Below, piece by piece: positions 1-8,966 of a stretch of DNA of 54,810 nucleotides. Positions within the stretch are counted from its first letter, which is position 1. Each line of letters begins with the position of its first letter. Under the pieces are notes generated by a model that saw only the letters and a list, made by a program, of their open reading frames with translations, was not told the origin of the DNA and did not search any database. This DNA comes from an uncultured Flavobacteriaceae bacterium (GTDB lineage Bacteria; Bacteroidota; Bacteroidia; Flavobacteriales; Flavobacteriaceae): positions 1-54,810 of the forward strand of contig CAJWLL010000010.1 in assembly GCA_913043275.1 (NCBI GenBank), read 5' to 3'. A program made the translations under genes and the position numbers.

Positions 1-52
1 TAGGCAGAGCTCTGCAAAAGCTTGTACAGCGGTTCGAATCCGCTCGATGCCT
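1..52 (+). tRNA. tRNA-Cys (GCA), 3' part, truncated by window start
   Basis: The anticodon arm is intact: stem 7-11 pairs with 19-23 and the seven-base loop 12-18 carries GCA at 14-16. The T arm (30-34 with 40-44) encloses TTCGAAT. The acceptor 3' strand is 45-51 and position 52 is T; a U discriminator is characteristic of tRNA-Cys. CCA is not encoded. The acceptor 5' strand and most of the D arm lie before the window. Confidence 0.9.
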
Positions 53-58
53 CTTCTC

Positions 59-85
59 ATCCCGTCTATTTGACGGGATTTTTTT
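59..85 (+). terminator. Rho-independent terminator after tRNA-Cys
   Basis: ATCCCGTC (59-66) pairs with GACGGGAT (72-79) around a five-base loop, followed by a T run that reaches the stop codon of the convergent DUF2807 gene. On the other strand no T run follows the hairpin, so it serves the tRNA. Confidence 0.8.
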
Positions 86-785
86 ATTTCATTTCGAATA
101 TTTGTCCCCCAATCGCTTTTTTAGTAACAATTTTTTTAGGATTACCATAGATTCTTATAATTCCTCCCGCAGTCACTCCTGCCTCCAAAAGTTCAGTTGC
201 AAAAACATATGACATTCCGCCAGCTGTTACGTTGACTTTCGTCTGTTCGGTTTCAAAAGTTTCCCCCTCACAGGCTCCTCCACTACTTACGGATAATTGG
301 TGGTTTGTTACTTTTCCTGATAAAAAAAGCTTTCCTCCTGTGCTTACTGTTGAGGTAAGTTTTTCTCCCTCAAACTTGAAGCTCATAGAGGATCCTTCTT
401 GCACTTTAAGAGAAATACTGGTCTGTCGATATGTGCTGTCTGTTTTAAGATTTGCTCCTTGATACAACATAATTTCATCCAATAACCCTGTGTGATGTAG
501 TTCTATATAAGTAAAGGTTGGGTTTAAGATGTGTTCGAGTGAATGACGTATTTTGAGGGTTTGTCTTTTTATTTTTCCTATTACATCCATACGGTCCTCT
601 CCACTTATAAGCAACTTGTTTTCGTTTGAGGGTATAAGTTTTATCTCTATCCCTGAATAAACCTTTAGGTTAATAAATTCACTTACATTAATTTGTCTTT
701 CAAAACTCCTTGGGTTTTGGCGCTCTTGTTTTTGTGCAGTAATTGATATCGGTAATAACAACAAAAAAAAGGTAAATATATTCAT
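84..785 (-). CDS. DUF2807 (head GIN domain) secreted protein
   Basis: A 233-residue protein with a signal peptide (MNIFTFFLLLLPISITAQ). The body is a repetitive beta-strand series rich in Gly/Ser/Thr turns (for example STGGKLFLSG, SSGGACEGE, TAGGMSYVF, TAGGIIRIYG), the beta-helical pattern of the DUF2807 / putative auto-transporter adhesin head GIN family. I chose the ATG at 785; a TTG six codons upstream would spoil the signal peptide start. It lies 28 bases downstream of rnr in the same direction, so co-transcription is likely. The function of this family is not established; an exported or surface location is inferred from the signal peptide. Confidence 0.8.
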   Translation of the reverse strand: MNIFTFFLLLLPISITAQKQERQNPRSFERQINVSEFINLKVYSGIEIKLIPSNENKLLISGEDRMDVIGKIKRQTLKIRHSLEHILNPTFTYIELHHTGLLDEIMLYQGANLKTDSTYRQTSISLKVQEGSSMSFKFEGEKLTSTVSTGGKLFLSGKVTNHQLSVSSGGACEGETFETEQTKVNVTAGGMSYVFATELLEAGVTAGGIIRIYGNPKKIVTKKAIGGQIFEMK

Positions 786-813
786 TAGGCTGAGTTTAAT
801 CAAAATTAACTAA

Positions 814-2976
814 TTATTCTTTTTGTTCGTCTAAAATAAAATCCAATCGTCTTTTAATAAGGTCGGCTTTTTTTGCTATAACACTTACCTCGTCACCTAA
901 TTGGTATGTTTTTTTTGTTATCTCTCCCACAAGGCTGTGTGCTCGTTCATTGTAAATAAAATAGTCTCCCTTAATCTCGGAAATTTTAACTAAGCCTTCG
1001 CATTTGTTCTGAATTATTTCAACAAAGAGGCCCCGATCGGTAACGCCAGAAATTATACCTTCGAAGCTCTGATTTATTTTATCTTCCATAAATTTTACCT
1101 GCATATATTTTATGGAATCTCTCTCTGCTTTAGTCGCCATCTGCTCCATATTTGAAGAGTGAATACAAGCGACCTCTAAAGCTTCCTTTTTTATTTTTTC
1201 TTTTCCTTCCAAATAAAACTGTAATAACCTGTGTACCAAAACGTCTGGGTATCTTCGTATAGGAGAAGTAAAGTGAGTGTAATAATCAAAAGCTAAACCG
1301 TAATGTCCTATGTTATTAATGGTATAAACAGCTTTACTCATACACCTTATTGTAAGCGTATCAATAAGCTCTTGTTCCTTTTCTCCTTGCGTTTCTTTGA
1401 GTAATTTATTGAGAGAAGAGTTTACTTTTTTGGTTTCCAAATTAAGTTGATAACCTAAGCTGTTTGCAATGGTTTTTAGGTTGGCTAATTTTTCTTCAAC
1501 CGGCAAATCGTGAACCCTATATATAAATGGTTTTTTTTGTCTTCCTATAAATTCAGCAACTCTTCTGTTTGCTAATAACATAAACTCCTCAACCAACTTG
1601 TGAGCGTCTGTTGAGCTTTTAAAAAATATACTTTCTGGATTTTTTTCTTTATCCAAATTAAACTTCACTTCTACTCGATCAAAAGAAAGAGCTCCTTTTG
1701 ACATTCTTTTCTTTCTTAGTCTTTTTGCAAAATTATCCAGATGTTGGAGGGCTATAAAAACATCTTCTTCCACAGTATATTCTTTTTTATTTAAAGAAAC
1801 TTCCTCGCTTACCTTTTTATCTCCTGTGTCTAAAATGTATTGAACTTCTTCATATGAAAATCTATGGTCTGATAAAATCACGGTTTTACCAAACCATTCT
1901 TTTTCAATTTCCATTTTTTCATTGACAGTAAAAACAGCAGAAAAGGTGTATTTTTCCTCTTTAGGTCTTAGAGAACATGCGCCATTTGATAAAATTTCAG
2001 GAAGCATGGGAACTACCCTATCAACTAAATAAACAGAGGTAGCTCTTTTATAAGCTTCCTCCTCAAGAATACTGTTAGGTTGAACGTAATGAGATACGTC
2101 TGCAATATGAATTCCTATTTCTTTTTTCCCATTGCCCAATGGGGTAAAAGAAAGTGCATCATCAAAATCTTTTGCTGAAATAGGATCAATTGTAAATGTG
2201 GTTTTATTTCTAAAATCTTTTCTTTTAGAAACTTCTTTTGCCTTAATTCCTAAATCCAATTGCTGAACATATTCCTCTACTTCTTCAGGAAATGCCTCAG
2301 GAAATCCATATTCATAGATGATGGCATGCATCTCTGTTATAGTTTCTCCTGGCTTTCCAAGTGATTTTATTATTTTACCATAGGGAGAAGGCTTTTTTTT
2401 TGGCCAATCTTTTAAATGAATAACTACCTTATCTCCATTCTCAAATTCCTTTAATTCTTCTTTCTCAATAAAAAAATCCGTGAATACCCTAGAATTACTT
2501 GTGTTTACAAAACCAAAATCTTTTTTTCTCTCTAGGATACCAATATAATACTGAGATGCGCGTTCCAATATTTCTACAACTTCTCCTTCTCTTTTTCCTT
2601 TATTTCTTTTACTGTTTGGATACACTAAAACTCTATCTCCATCTAGGGATCTATTCGTCTTTTTCCGGGCAATAAAAATATCCTCCTCTCCTTCTTGCAT
2701 TAGAAGATAGGCGTTACCTGAAGATGTCATTTCTATGATTCCTTCTATATAATCCTTATTGACTTTTAGAAGGCTATATTTACCTAATTCTTTTTGACTT
2801 ATAATTTTTTGAGAGTCAAGTTGCCCTAATACTCTTATAACGGATTTTCTTTTTTCTCCGTCTCTTATATTAAGTTTTGCAGCAATTTGTTTGAAGTTGA
2901 ATAACTTGCTAGGATTTTCTTTAAAAACAGTAAGAACTTTTCCTCTAATATCTCTATCCCTCTTTTTTTTATACAT
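814..2976 (-). CDS. rnr: Ribonuclease R (RNB-family 3'-5' exoribonuclease)
   Basis: A 720-residue processive 3'-5' exoribonuclease that degrades structured RNA in the cytoplasm. Domain order is an N-terminal helical/winged-helix segment (about 10-70), cold-shock OB domains (about 75-205), the RNB catalytic domain with the signature TIDPISAKDFDDA near residue 263 (Asp residues that bind Mg), and a C-terminal S1 domain (about 640-710, beginning FEGIISGVTDRGLFVEI). Length is normal for the family. The ATG at 2976 is preferred; a TTG immediately before it is also open. It is probably the first gene of a unit with the DUF2807 gene downstream. Confidence 0.95.
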   Translation of the reverse strand: MYKKKRDRDIRGKVLTVFKENPSKLFNFKQIAAKLNIRDGEKRKSVIRVLGQLDSQKIISQKELGKYSLLKVNKDYIEGIIEMTSSGNAYLLMQEGEEDIFIARKKTNRSLDGDRVLVYPNSKRNKGKREGEVVEILERASQYYIGILERKKDFGFVNTSNSRVFTDFFIEKEELKEFENGDKVVIHLKDWPKKKPSPYGKIIKSLGKPGETITEMHAIIYEYGFPEAFPEEVEEYVQQLDLGIKAKEVSKRKDFRNKTTFTIDPISAKDFDDALSFTPLGNGKKEIGIHIADVSHYVQPNSILEEEAYKRATSVYLVDRVVPMLPEILSNGACSLRPKEEKYTFSAVFTVNEKMEIEKEWFGKTVILSDHRFSYEEVQYILDTGDKKVSEEVSLNKKEYTVEEDVFIALQHLDNFAKRLRKKRMSKGALSFDRVEVKFNLDKEKNPESIFFKSSTDAHKLVEEFMLLANRRVAEFIGRQKKPFIYRVHDLPVEEKLANLKTIANSLGYQLNLETKKVNSSLNKLLKETQGEKEQELIDTLTIRCMSKAVYTINNIGHYGLAFDYYTHFTSPIRRYPDVLVHRLLQFYLEGKEKIKKEALEVACIHSSNMEQMATKAERDSIKYMQVKFMEDKINQSFEGIISGVTDRGLFVEIIQNKCEGLVKISEIKGDYFIYNERAHSLVGEITKKTYQLGDEVSVIAKKADLIKRRLDFILDEQKE

Positions 2977-2993
2977 CAATTTTCAATCTTTAG

Positions 2994-3001
2994 CAAAGTT
3001 A
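2994..3001 (-). promoter_or_regulatory. Putative -7 box for rnr
   Basis: On the minus strand the sequence reads TAACTTTG, matching the Bacteroidota TAnnTTTG -7 element, 17 bases before the rnr ATG. No TTG is found at the expected -33 distance. It implies a very short leader. Confidence 0.35.
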
Positions 3002-3474
3002 GGTTTTCTTTTCATGTCTATTAATTAACTTATTAAAACCCTTAACAATTATATTATAATATATTTTAAAAATTTAAGTAAACAAGATGATTATTATAGG
3101 GTGTGAATTAGAGTAATAAGTTTATATAAAAACTCATCTAAAATCCAATAAAAAAAATTGTAAACAACTTATAAGTAATTAATCAAATATTAAAAAATTG
3201 GCTGTGAAGGAATTAAAATAGATACAAACAACTCTTATAATCAATCAAATGTTTATTATTTACAAGATTTAGAATTAATTTTAGTGTTAAGAAGAAAGCA
3301 AAAGTACTTTATAAGTGGATGATTAATTATGAAAATTAAAATTGCATATATATAAACTTTTTTTAATTATAATTATAGCCAAGAAGAAGAAGAAGAAAAA
3401 GATAATATTATTAACAATTAATAAATAAGATAACAAACAAAAAAAAGGAAAGTCTAAATTTATAAAAAAGCAAG
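3002..3474. other. AT-rich divergent intergenic region between rnr and rpiB
   Basis: About 470 bases of very AT-rich DNA with no plausible gene. It includes a (GAA)n simple repeat at 3381-3397 and long A and T tracts. Open frames here are low-complexity only. It presumably holds the rpiB promoter, but no clear -7/-33 pair stands out for the plus strand. Confidence 0.6.
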
Positions 3475-3906
3475 ATGAATATATCAATAGGAAACGATCA
3501 CGCAGGAGTAGATTTAAAAAAGGAGATTGTAATGCATTTAGAGCTAAAAGGACACCAATTACACAATCACGGAACAAACAGCGGAGATAGTGTTGACTAT
3601 GCAGACTTTATTCACCCTGTAGCTAATGACTTGGAGAACAAAAAGGCAGACATGGGAATTATTGTTTGTGGAAGCGGAAATGGCGCTGCAATGACCGCCA
3701 ATAAACACCGAATCATAAGGGCCGCACTTTGTTGGTCACCAGAAATATCTAAATTATCAAGACAACACAACAATGCCAATATTCTCAGCATTCCAGGAAG
3801 GTTTGTAAATAAAGAGTTAGCACTAGAAATGGTGGACCTGTTTATTACGACTCCGTTTGAAGGAGGAAGACACCAAAAAAGAATAGATAAAATACCGTGT
3901 TTATAA
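3475..3906 (+). CDS. rpiB: Ribose-5-phosphate isomerase B
   Basis: A 143-residue RpiB/LacAB enzyme interconverting ribose-5-phosphate and ribulose-5-phosphate in the pentose phosphate pathway. The N-terminal GNDHAG, the catalytic Cys65 within CGSGNGAAM, and RQHNNANILSIPGR (His98) are the expected family motifs, and the length is typical. It is followed one base later by the acetyltransferase gene, so the two are almost certainly co-transcribed. A TKT-independent role such as allose isomerisation is possible for some homologues but nothing here suggests it. Confidence 0.93.
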   Translation: MNISIGNDHAGVDLKKEIVMHLELKGHQLHNHGTNSGDSVDYADFIHPVANDLENKKADMGIIVCGSGNGAAMTANKHRIIRAALCWSPEISKLSRQHNNANILSIPGRFVNKELALEMVDLFITTPFEGGRHQKRIDKIPCL

Positions 3907-3907
3907 A

Positions 3908-4357
3908 ATGGAATGGGCGTTTAAAGAGTTTGATGAGCTAGAACTTCGAGAGCTATATGAACTGCTAAAACTGAGGGCCTCTGTTTTTGTAGTGGAGCAG
4001 GACTGTTCTTATCAGGATTTGGACGGAAAAGATTATCAGGCCACCCATCTGCTGGGGTATCAAAAAGATAAACTCATTGCTTATTCCCGTATTTTCCGCT
4101 CCGGAGCAAACGGAAAAAAATACGCAATGATTGGTAGAATTATTACTCAAAAACAAAACAGAAGAAAAGGTATAGGATTCAATTTGGTTAAGAAAAGTAT
4201 AGGGTTTTGTAAAAATTATTATGGTAATGAAACTATTAAAATCTCTGCTCAAGTCTATCTAAAAAAATTCTATAGCCAATGTGGTTTTGTTGAAAAAGGT
4301 AAAAGTTATTTAGAAGACGGAATTCCCCATTGTGCCATGTATCTCAATCACACTTAG
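3908..4357 (+). CDS. elaA: ElaA-type GNAT N-acetyltransferase
   Basis: A 149-residue GNAT-fold protein. The N-terminus has the ElaA hallmark LYELLKLRASVFVVEQDCSY followed by DLDGKD. The acetyl-CoA binding segment is around residues 77-90, where IGRIITQKQNRRKGIG fits the R/Q-x-x-G-x-G/A loop. The acceptor substrate of the family is unknown. Its last 14 bases overlap the end of rnpA on the opposite strand, so the two units are tail-to-tail with no spacer for a terminator. Confidence 0.85.
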   Translation: MEWAFKEFDELELRELYELLKLRASVFVVEQDCSYQDLDGKDYQATHLLGYQKDKLIAYSRIFRSGANGKKYAMIGRIITQKQNRRKGIGFNLVKKSIGFCKNYYGNETIKISAQVYLKKFYSQCGFVEKGKSYLEDGIPHCAMYLNHT

Positions 4358-4706
4358 AAAAATGCTTCAGCAAAACCTGAAAATCTTGCGATAAACTTTC
4401 ATAGCTTACACCAACCTTTCCTTTATACAAAACCATATAAAACCCAGGGGAAAGCGAAAGGAGGAGGTTCTCCTTTTGTTGTCTAATTATAGTTTTTATT
4501 TGTCTTTTTATTTGATTACGCTGGTGGGCCATTAACATCGTCTTTTTGGGCACACCTACCCCAATATACACACACTCTATCTCATGTTTAGGGGGAATGA
4601 GGAAATGTATGATCAAAGCTCCATATCTAACCACATATCCCTTTCTAAAAACAAGGTCTATTTGAATTTTGCTTTTGAGCTTTTCTAAACCAATGTTTTT
4701 GGTCAC
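4344..4706 (-). CDS. rnpA: Ribonuclease P protein component
   Basis: A 120-residue basic protein that assists the RNase P ribozyme in tRNA 5' maturation. The family signature is RNQIKRQIKTIIR around residue 62, preceded by the usual strand GVGVPKKTMLMAHQ. It starts with GTG, and that GTGA overlaps the stop of the upstream M1 peptidase gene by four bases, indicating translational coupling. It is not beside rpmH as in many bacteria. The 3' end overlaps elaA on the other strand. Confidence 0.92.
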   Translation of the reverse strand: MTKNIGLEKLKSKIQIDLVFRKGYVVRYGALIIHFLIPPKHEIECVYIGVGVPKKTMLMAHQRNQIKRQIKTIIRQQKENLLLSLSPGFYMVLYKGKVGVSYESLSQDFQVLLKHFSKCD

Positions 4707-6523
4707 AGCTGATTAGAATATTTATTATTGTCACGATTGATGTCGGCCATATAATAGGATGGATCAATAAACAGGTCTACAATTTTACTTTTAGGATGAT
4801 TGATTATCAATTTGTATTCTGGCCAAGCCCAGGGCCAATCTTTATGTACAATCCATTTCATCGAATAAGGGTTTTCTTTTTCTCCCCTCATCAAAGGAAT
4901 GGGAATGTAGTGAACTTCGGAAGAACCGTTATTGAGATTAACCAACACCTCCAAAGGCATGGGCATAGACCCAATTCTTTCAATCGTTATTACCGTTTTA
5001 GCTTCATCACCGTCTACAGATTTTATACCGTAGTCAATGGTGTTGGTCGTCTGTGTCCAATCTGTCAAATACCATTTTAGTTGAATGCCCGACACTCGTT
5101 CAGCTATTCTTCTAAAGTCGTTGGGAACAGGGTGTTGGAACCGATGCACTCGAAAGTATTCCTTTAGGGTTTTAGCTAATTTATCTTCGCCTATGATATA
5201 TCCTAACTGACTCAAAAAAATCGCCCCCTTACTGTAGGCAGATATCTCATAGGTTATATTGTAATCATAACGGTTTGCATTGGTTTGTTGTGGTTGTTCC
5301 TTTCCAGAGCCCGCCAAGTAGAGATAACTATCATAGGCTCTTTCTAGAGGAAATAAATTGTTCTCCTTTAGAATTTTGTCCTTAGCTAAAGTGGAGATAT
5401 AGGTAGTAAAACCTTCATCCATCCACTCATGTTTCATTTCATTTGTAGCCAAAACATTTTGAAACCAAGAGTGAGCCAGTTCGTGTGCCGTTACACCCAC
5501 CAAGCTCTCAAAACTTCTATTTCCGGTAATTAGAGTGAGCATGGCATATTCCATCCCACCATCCCCACCTTGAGCTACAGTATATTGTCGGTAAGGATAT
5601 TCACCAATTGTTTGATTGAAAAAGCGCATCAACTCAGCAGTTTTGGGCTGAAGTTTTTTCCAGCTTTCATTGTATTTAGGATTGTCCTTATAAAAGAAAT
5701 GCAGAAGCACATCATTAGGTCCTTTATAGGTGTCGTGAACATAACCTGGGTCTGCAGACCAAGTAAAATCATGGACCTTTGGCGCCAAGAAATGCCATTT
5801 CAACTTTCCCTTTTTTGCCTTGCCCTTTTTCTTACTGTAACCATGGCCTACCAAGTTCGGGTTTTGGAGGTATCCACTGGCTGCAACGCTGTATCTCTTA
5901 TCTAAAGTGAGGGTTACGTCAAAATCCCCCCAAACACCATGAAACTCTCTACCCAAATAAGGTTCAGCATTCCAACCTTCGTAGTCATATTCTGCAATTT
6001 TAGGATACCATTGAGCCATGGAAAGCGCCACCCCTTCCGAGGAGTCTCTCCCCGACCGACGAACCATTTTAGGGATTTGACCTTTAAAATCTAAAGTCAA
6101 CCGAGTAGTTTCTCCAGGACTGATTGGTTGAGATAATAATACTTCTAGTATGGTTTCTGAAAGTTCATACTTAAGTAATTTTCCCTCCTGTTTTAGGTTA
6201 GAAACCTTTAAATAGCCAACCTCTTTGGGCTTTAGCGAATCAATTTCAAAATTGAAACGTGTGTTTTTGTCTTTTCCAGTTTTTACCCTGACAGCCATTT
6301 CACTACCCGGCTGAAAGGCATTAAAGTAGAGGTGAAAAAAAACTTTTTTAAGACTATCTGGGGAATTGTTAGTGTACAACAACTCTTGTTTTCCAGAATA
6401 AAGAAAGGTGTTTACGTCTATATCGACGTTCATTTTATAATAGACAGCTTGCTGCCAATAGTTTTGTGCATAACTAAATGTAGATAAGGAGAGTAATAAG
6501 ATAAGATTGACTTTTGTTCTCAT
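4703..6523 (-). CDS. M1-family metallopeptidase, exported
   Basis: A 606-residue gluzincin aminopeptidase-like protein with a signal peptide ending around SYAQ20. The exopeptidase loop is GGMEY (322-326) and the zinc site is HELAH at 347-351, with the third ligand Glu370 in WMDEGFTTY, so the active site is complete. The N-terminal beta domain and C-terminal segment are those of the GluZincin M1 proteins common in Bacteroidota. The likely role is peptide processing in the periplasm or at the cell surface. It overlaps the upstream S8 peptidase gene by four bases and is followed by rnpA with four-base overlap, so the peptidases and rnpA share a transcript. Confidence 0.9.
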   Translation of the reverse strand: MRTKVNLILLLSLSTFSYAQNYWQQAVYYKMNVDIDVNTFLYSGKQELLYTNNSPDSLKKVFFHLYFNAFQPGSEMAVRVKTGKDKNTRFNFEIDSLKPKEVGYLKVSNLKQEGKLLKYELSETILEVLLSQPISPGETTRLTLDFKGQIPKMVRRSGRDSSEGVALSMAQWYPKIAEYDYEGWNAEPYLGREFHGVWGDFDVTLTLDKRYSVAASGYLQNPNLVGHGYSKKKGKAKKGKLKWHFLAPKVHDFTWSADPGYVHDTYKGPNDVLLHFFYKDNPKYNESWKKLQPKTAELMRFFNQTIGEYPYRQYTVAQGGDGGMEYAMLTLITGNRSFESLVGVTAHELAHSWFQNVLATNEMKHEWMDEGFTTYISTLAKDKILKENNLFPLERAYDSYLYLAGSGKEQPQQTNANRYDYNITYEISAYSKGAIFLSQLGYIIGEDKLAKTLKEYFRVHRFQHPVPNDFRRIAERVSGIQLKWYLTDWTQTTNTIDYGIKSVDGDEAKTVITIERIGSMPMPLEVLVNLNNGSSEVHYIPIPLMRGEKENPYSMKWIVHKDWPWAWPEYKLIINHPKSKIVDLFIDPSYYMADINRDNNKYSNQL

Positions 6524-8112
6524 TTTTTGTAGCTTTTACTTGAGGCATAAATTAAGGCATTATACAAATTAACCATTTTTCCTGATCTGGACAGGGCCTT
6601 GGGGCTTACCAATTCACCATTGTCGGGCCTCTCAATGGATGGGTAGAGGGGCAATCCAGAATTCATCAATATTTTTTTAACCTGATAGGCTTTAAGTTTG
6701 GGAAAAAAGGACCTTACTACTGCAGCCACACCAGCAGCGTTGGGCGCAGCCATGGAAGTCCCGCTATAGTACTCATATTTTCCATGGGGAACAGTTGAAA
6801 ATATTTCTTCTCCGGGAGCAAAAACATCAACATTAAAAGATCCAAAGTTGGAAAAAGAGGCGACTTGCGTTTTATCGTAAGAGGAACCAACAGCTCCTAT
6901 CGTTATAAAATTTGAAACAATTTCTTTTCCTTCAACCTCATCGGTTACATAAGTTTTTTTCTTTCCTGGGTCAATATTGGCACCACTATTCCCTGCAGCA
7001 TTGACAATCAAAACATCATTTTCCTGGGCGTATTTTAGTGCGCCCCAAACCCATTCTTTGTGGGGAGAGTAACCCTTCCCAAAACTCGTATTGATCACCT
7101 TGGCGCCATTTTCTACAGCATACCTAATGGCCAAGGCAATATCTTTATCGTATTCGTCACCGTCGGGAACTGCCCTTAGCACCATTATCTTGGCGCAATC
7201 AAAAACACCTTTACTGCCTTTGTCATCACTACGATTGGCAGCAATGATACCAGACACATGGGTGCCGTGGCTGGCACCTTCTTTTTTAGGGCCGACTACA
7301 TTTCCATTCCCGTAGTTCTTGTCATTGATGTTCTCAGGATCATCTCCAACGACAGCCCTGCCGTTAAAATTGATATTGTAATGGGCATTAATACTACTTT
7401 GTGCACCTTTTTGGTATACTTCAAGCTTTGATCTTGTCAGTTGTTTTTCATTTAGAAACCTTCTAAAAATTAGTGCCTCCATAAAAGCAAAAGTTTTGGG
7501 AGAAAACGCCTCAGCTTCTTCAAGAGAATAGTCCTCTTTGCCAAGCGCGACTTTGATTACGCTATCTGACTCAAAACTCCTTTGGACCAAAACCTTAATA
7601 TTGGCCAATTCTTTCTTTTTATCTTCAATGTTTTTAAGCCGTGATTTTTCAAATTTATCGAAAGCTTCAGATCCTACAGCTTCTTTTCTTTGAAGCCTCA
7701 CAGACTCCATGTTTTCCAGTTCCGACGCACCAAGAAAATTCCATCCGTGTATATCGTCGACATACCCGTTTTTATCATCATCGACAAGGTTGTTTGGAAT
7801 TTCATCATTATTTACCCAGACGACTTCTTCTAGCCCTGGATGATAAATATCAACCCCGGAGTCGATTACAGCGACAATTACCGCTTTTCCTTCTTTGCCC
7901 TTGATTAGTTCATTGTGGGCACGATCCACACTCATTCCTGCAATACTGTCCCTTGAGAGGTCCATCAAATGCCAGAATCTTTTATCCTCTTCAACCAGAG
8001 GCGCCTTCTTGTTGTTCTTTACCAAGGGAACCGTTATGGGGCTACCTACAAACTTAATTGTGCTACATGAGATTATCAAAGGCCAGATCAGTATATAAAA
8101 GAGTTTTTTCAT
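6520..8112 (-). CDS. S8 subtilisin-like serine protease, lipoprotein
   Basis: A 530-residue subtilase with an SPII signal (lipobox IISC, Cys16). The catalytic residues are all visible: Asp84 in VIDSGVD, His282 in SHGTHVSG, the oxyanion Asn in NAAGNSG (371-377) and Ser453 in GTSMAAP. About 200 residues separate Asp and His, far more than in a minimal subtilase. This insert is charged and helical (about 135-240) and may be a regulatory or substrate-capturing segment. The gene overlaps both neighbours by one to four bases. It is anchored in the periplasm or outer membrane by inference from the lipobox. Confidence 0.92.
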   Translation of the reverse strand: MKKLFYILIWPLIISCSTIKFVGSPITVPLVKNNKKAPLVEEDKRFWHLMDLSRDSIAGMSVDRAHNELIKGKEGKAVIVAVIDSGVDIYHPGLEEVVWVNNDEIPNNLVDDDKNGYVDDIHGWNFLGASELENMESVRLQRKEAVGSEAFDKFEKSRLKNIEDKKKELANIKVLVQRSFESDSVIKVALGKEDYSLEEAEAFSPKTFAFMEALIFRRFLNEKQLTRSKLEVYQKGAQSSINAHYNINFNGRAVVGDDPENINDKNYGNGNVVGPKKEGASHGTHVSGIIAANRSDDKGSKGVFDCAKIMVLRAVPDGDEYDKDIALAIRYAVENGAKVINTSFGKGYSPHKEWVWGALKYAQENDVLIVNAAGNSGANIDPGKKKTYVTDEVEGKEIVSNFITIGAVGSSYDKTQVASFSNFGSFNVDVFAPGEEIFSTVPHGKYEYYSGTSMAAPNAAGVAAVVRSFFPKLKAYQVKKILMNSGLPLYPSIERPDNGELVSPKALSRSGKMVNLYNALIYASSKSYKK

Positions 8113-8963
8113 TAAAAAAAGTTAACTAAAGTATGTTTCCTATCCAACCTTACACCTTTTTCGGCCTGCTTTAGAGAAATTAATTCGTTGAATGGGTCAT
8201 GTTCTAAAAATAATAATAAGTCGTTTTCTATAGCCAAGGTTAAAAATTGATTTTTTTCCTCCATGGTCATCAGGGGGCGGGTGTCATATCCCATTACATA
8301 AGGAATAGGTAGATGACCCACAGTAGGTATAAGGTCAGCAGTAAAAACTAATGTTTTGTTTTTATACTTTATAACAGGTAACATTTGTTTTTCTGTATGA
8401 CCATTTACCAGAATGATATCAAAACCCAACGGGGTGTTTTTTAACAAAAAATCTTCTCCCTTAAGGAGTTGAAGCTGCCCACTTTCTTCTATCGGTAAAA
8501 TATTTTCTGTTAAAAAAGAAGCTTTTTCTCTAGGGTTGGGATTTGTTGCCCATTTCCAATGATTTTCATGTGACCAAAAAACAGCATTTTTAAAAGCAGG
8601 CTCAAGAACCCCATTATTGTTTCTTATTACTGCATCACCACAATGGTCAAAGTGGAGGTGGGTGAAAAAGACATCTGTAACATCCTCTCTTTGGAATCCT
8701 TTTTGACTCAGAGATTTGTCTATGTTTTCATCACCCCAACGGTCATAATGGTTGAAAAAATTTTCACTTTGTTTGTTGCCCATTCCAGTGTCTATCAAAA
8801 TCAGCCGATCACCATCTTCTATTAACAATGAACGGCTACACATCTCGATACGATTGTTGACATCGGCAGGATTGGTTTTTTCCCAGAGCTTTTTGGGGAC
8901 GACTCCGAACATGGCGCCACCATCCAATTTAAAATTACCACAAACAATAGAGTGAAGTTCCAA
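8112..8963 (-). CDS. MBL-fold hydrolase, lactonase-like
   Basis: A 283-residue metallo-beta-lactamase-fold protein. The metal motif is THLHFDHCGD (His102, His104, Asp106, His107), and the ILIDTGMGNK strand and late TADLIPTVGH segment carry the remaining ligands. The N-terminal FKLDGGAMFGVVPK is typical of the subgroup including AttM/AiiB-type N-acyl-homoserine lactonases and related esterases, but the substrate cannot be told from sequence. The start is TTG: the family-conserved N-terminus begins before the first ATG (8912). It has no signal peptide, so it is cytoplasmic. It overlaps the S8 gene start by one base. Confidence 0.82.
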   Translation of the reverse strand: MELHSIVCGNFKLDGGAMFGVVPKKLWEKTNPADVNNRIEMCSRSLLIEDGDRLILIDTGMGNKQSENFFNHYDRWGDENIDKSLSQKGFQREDVTDVFFTHLHFDHCGDAVIRNNNGVLEPAFKNAVFWSHENHWKWATNPNPREKASFLTENILPIEESGQLQLLKGEDFLLKNTPLGFDIILVNGHTEKQMLPVIKYKNKTLVFTADLIPTVGHLPIPYVMGYDTRPLMTMEEKNQFLTLAIENDLLLFLEHDPFNELISLKQAEKGVRLDRKHTLVNFF

Positions 8964-8966
8964 AGA

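Noticed and set aside
3323-3577. Minus-strand open frame in the rnr-rpiB spacer
   Set aside because: Low-complexity Phe/Leu-rich translation of an AT-rich spacer that overlaps the start of rpiB.
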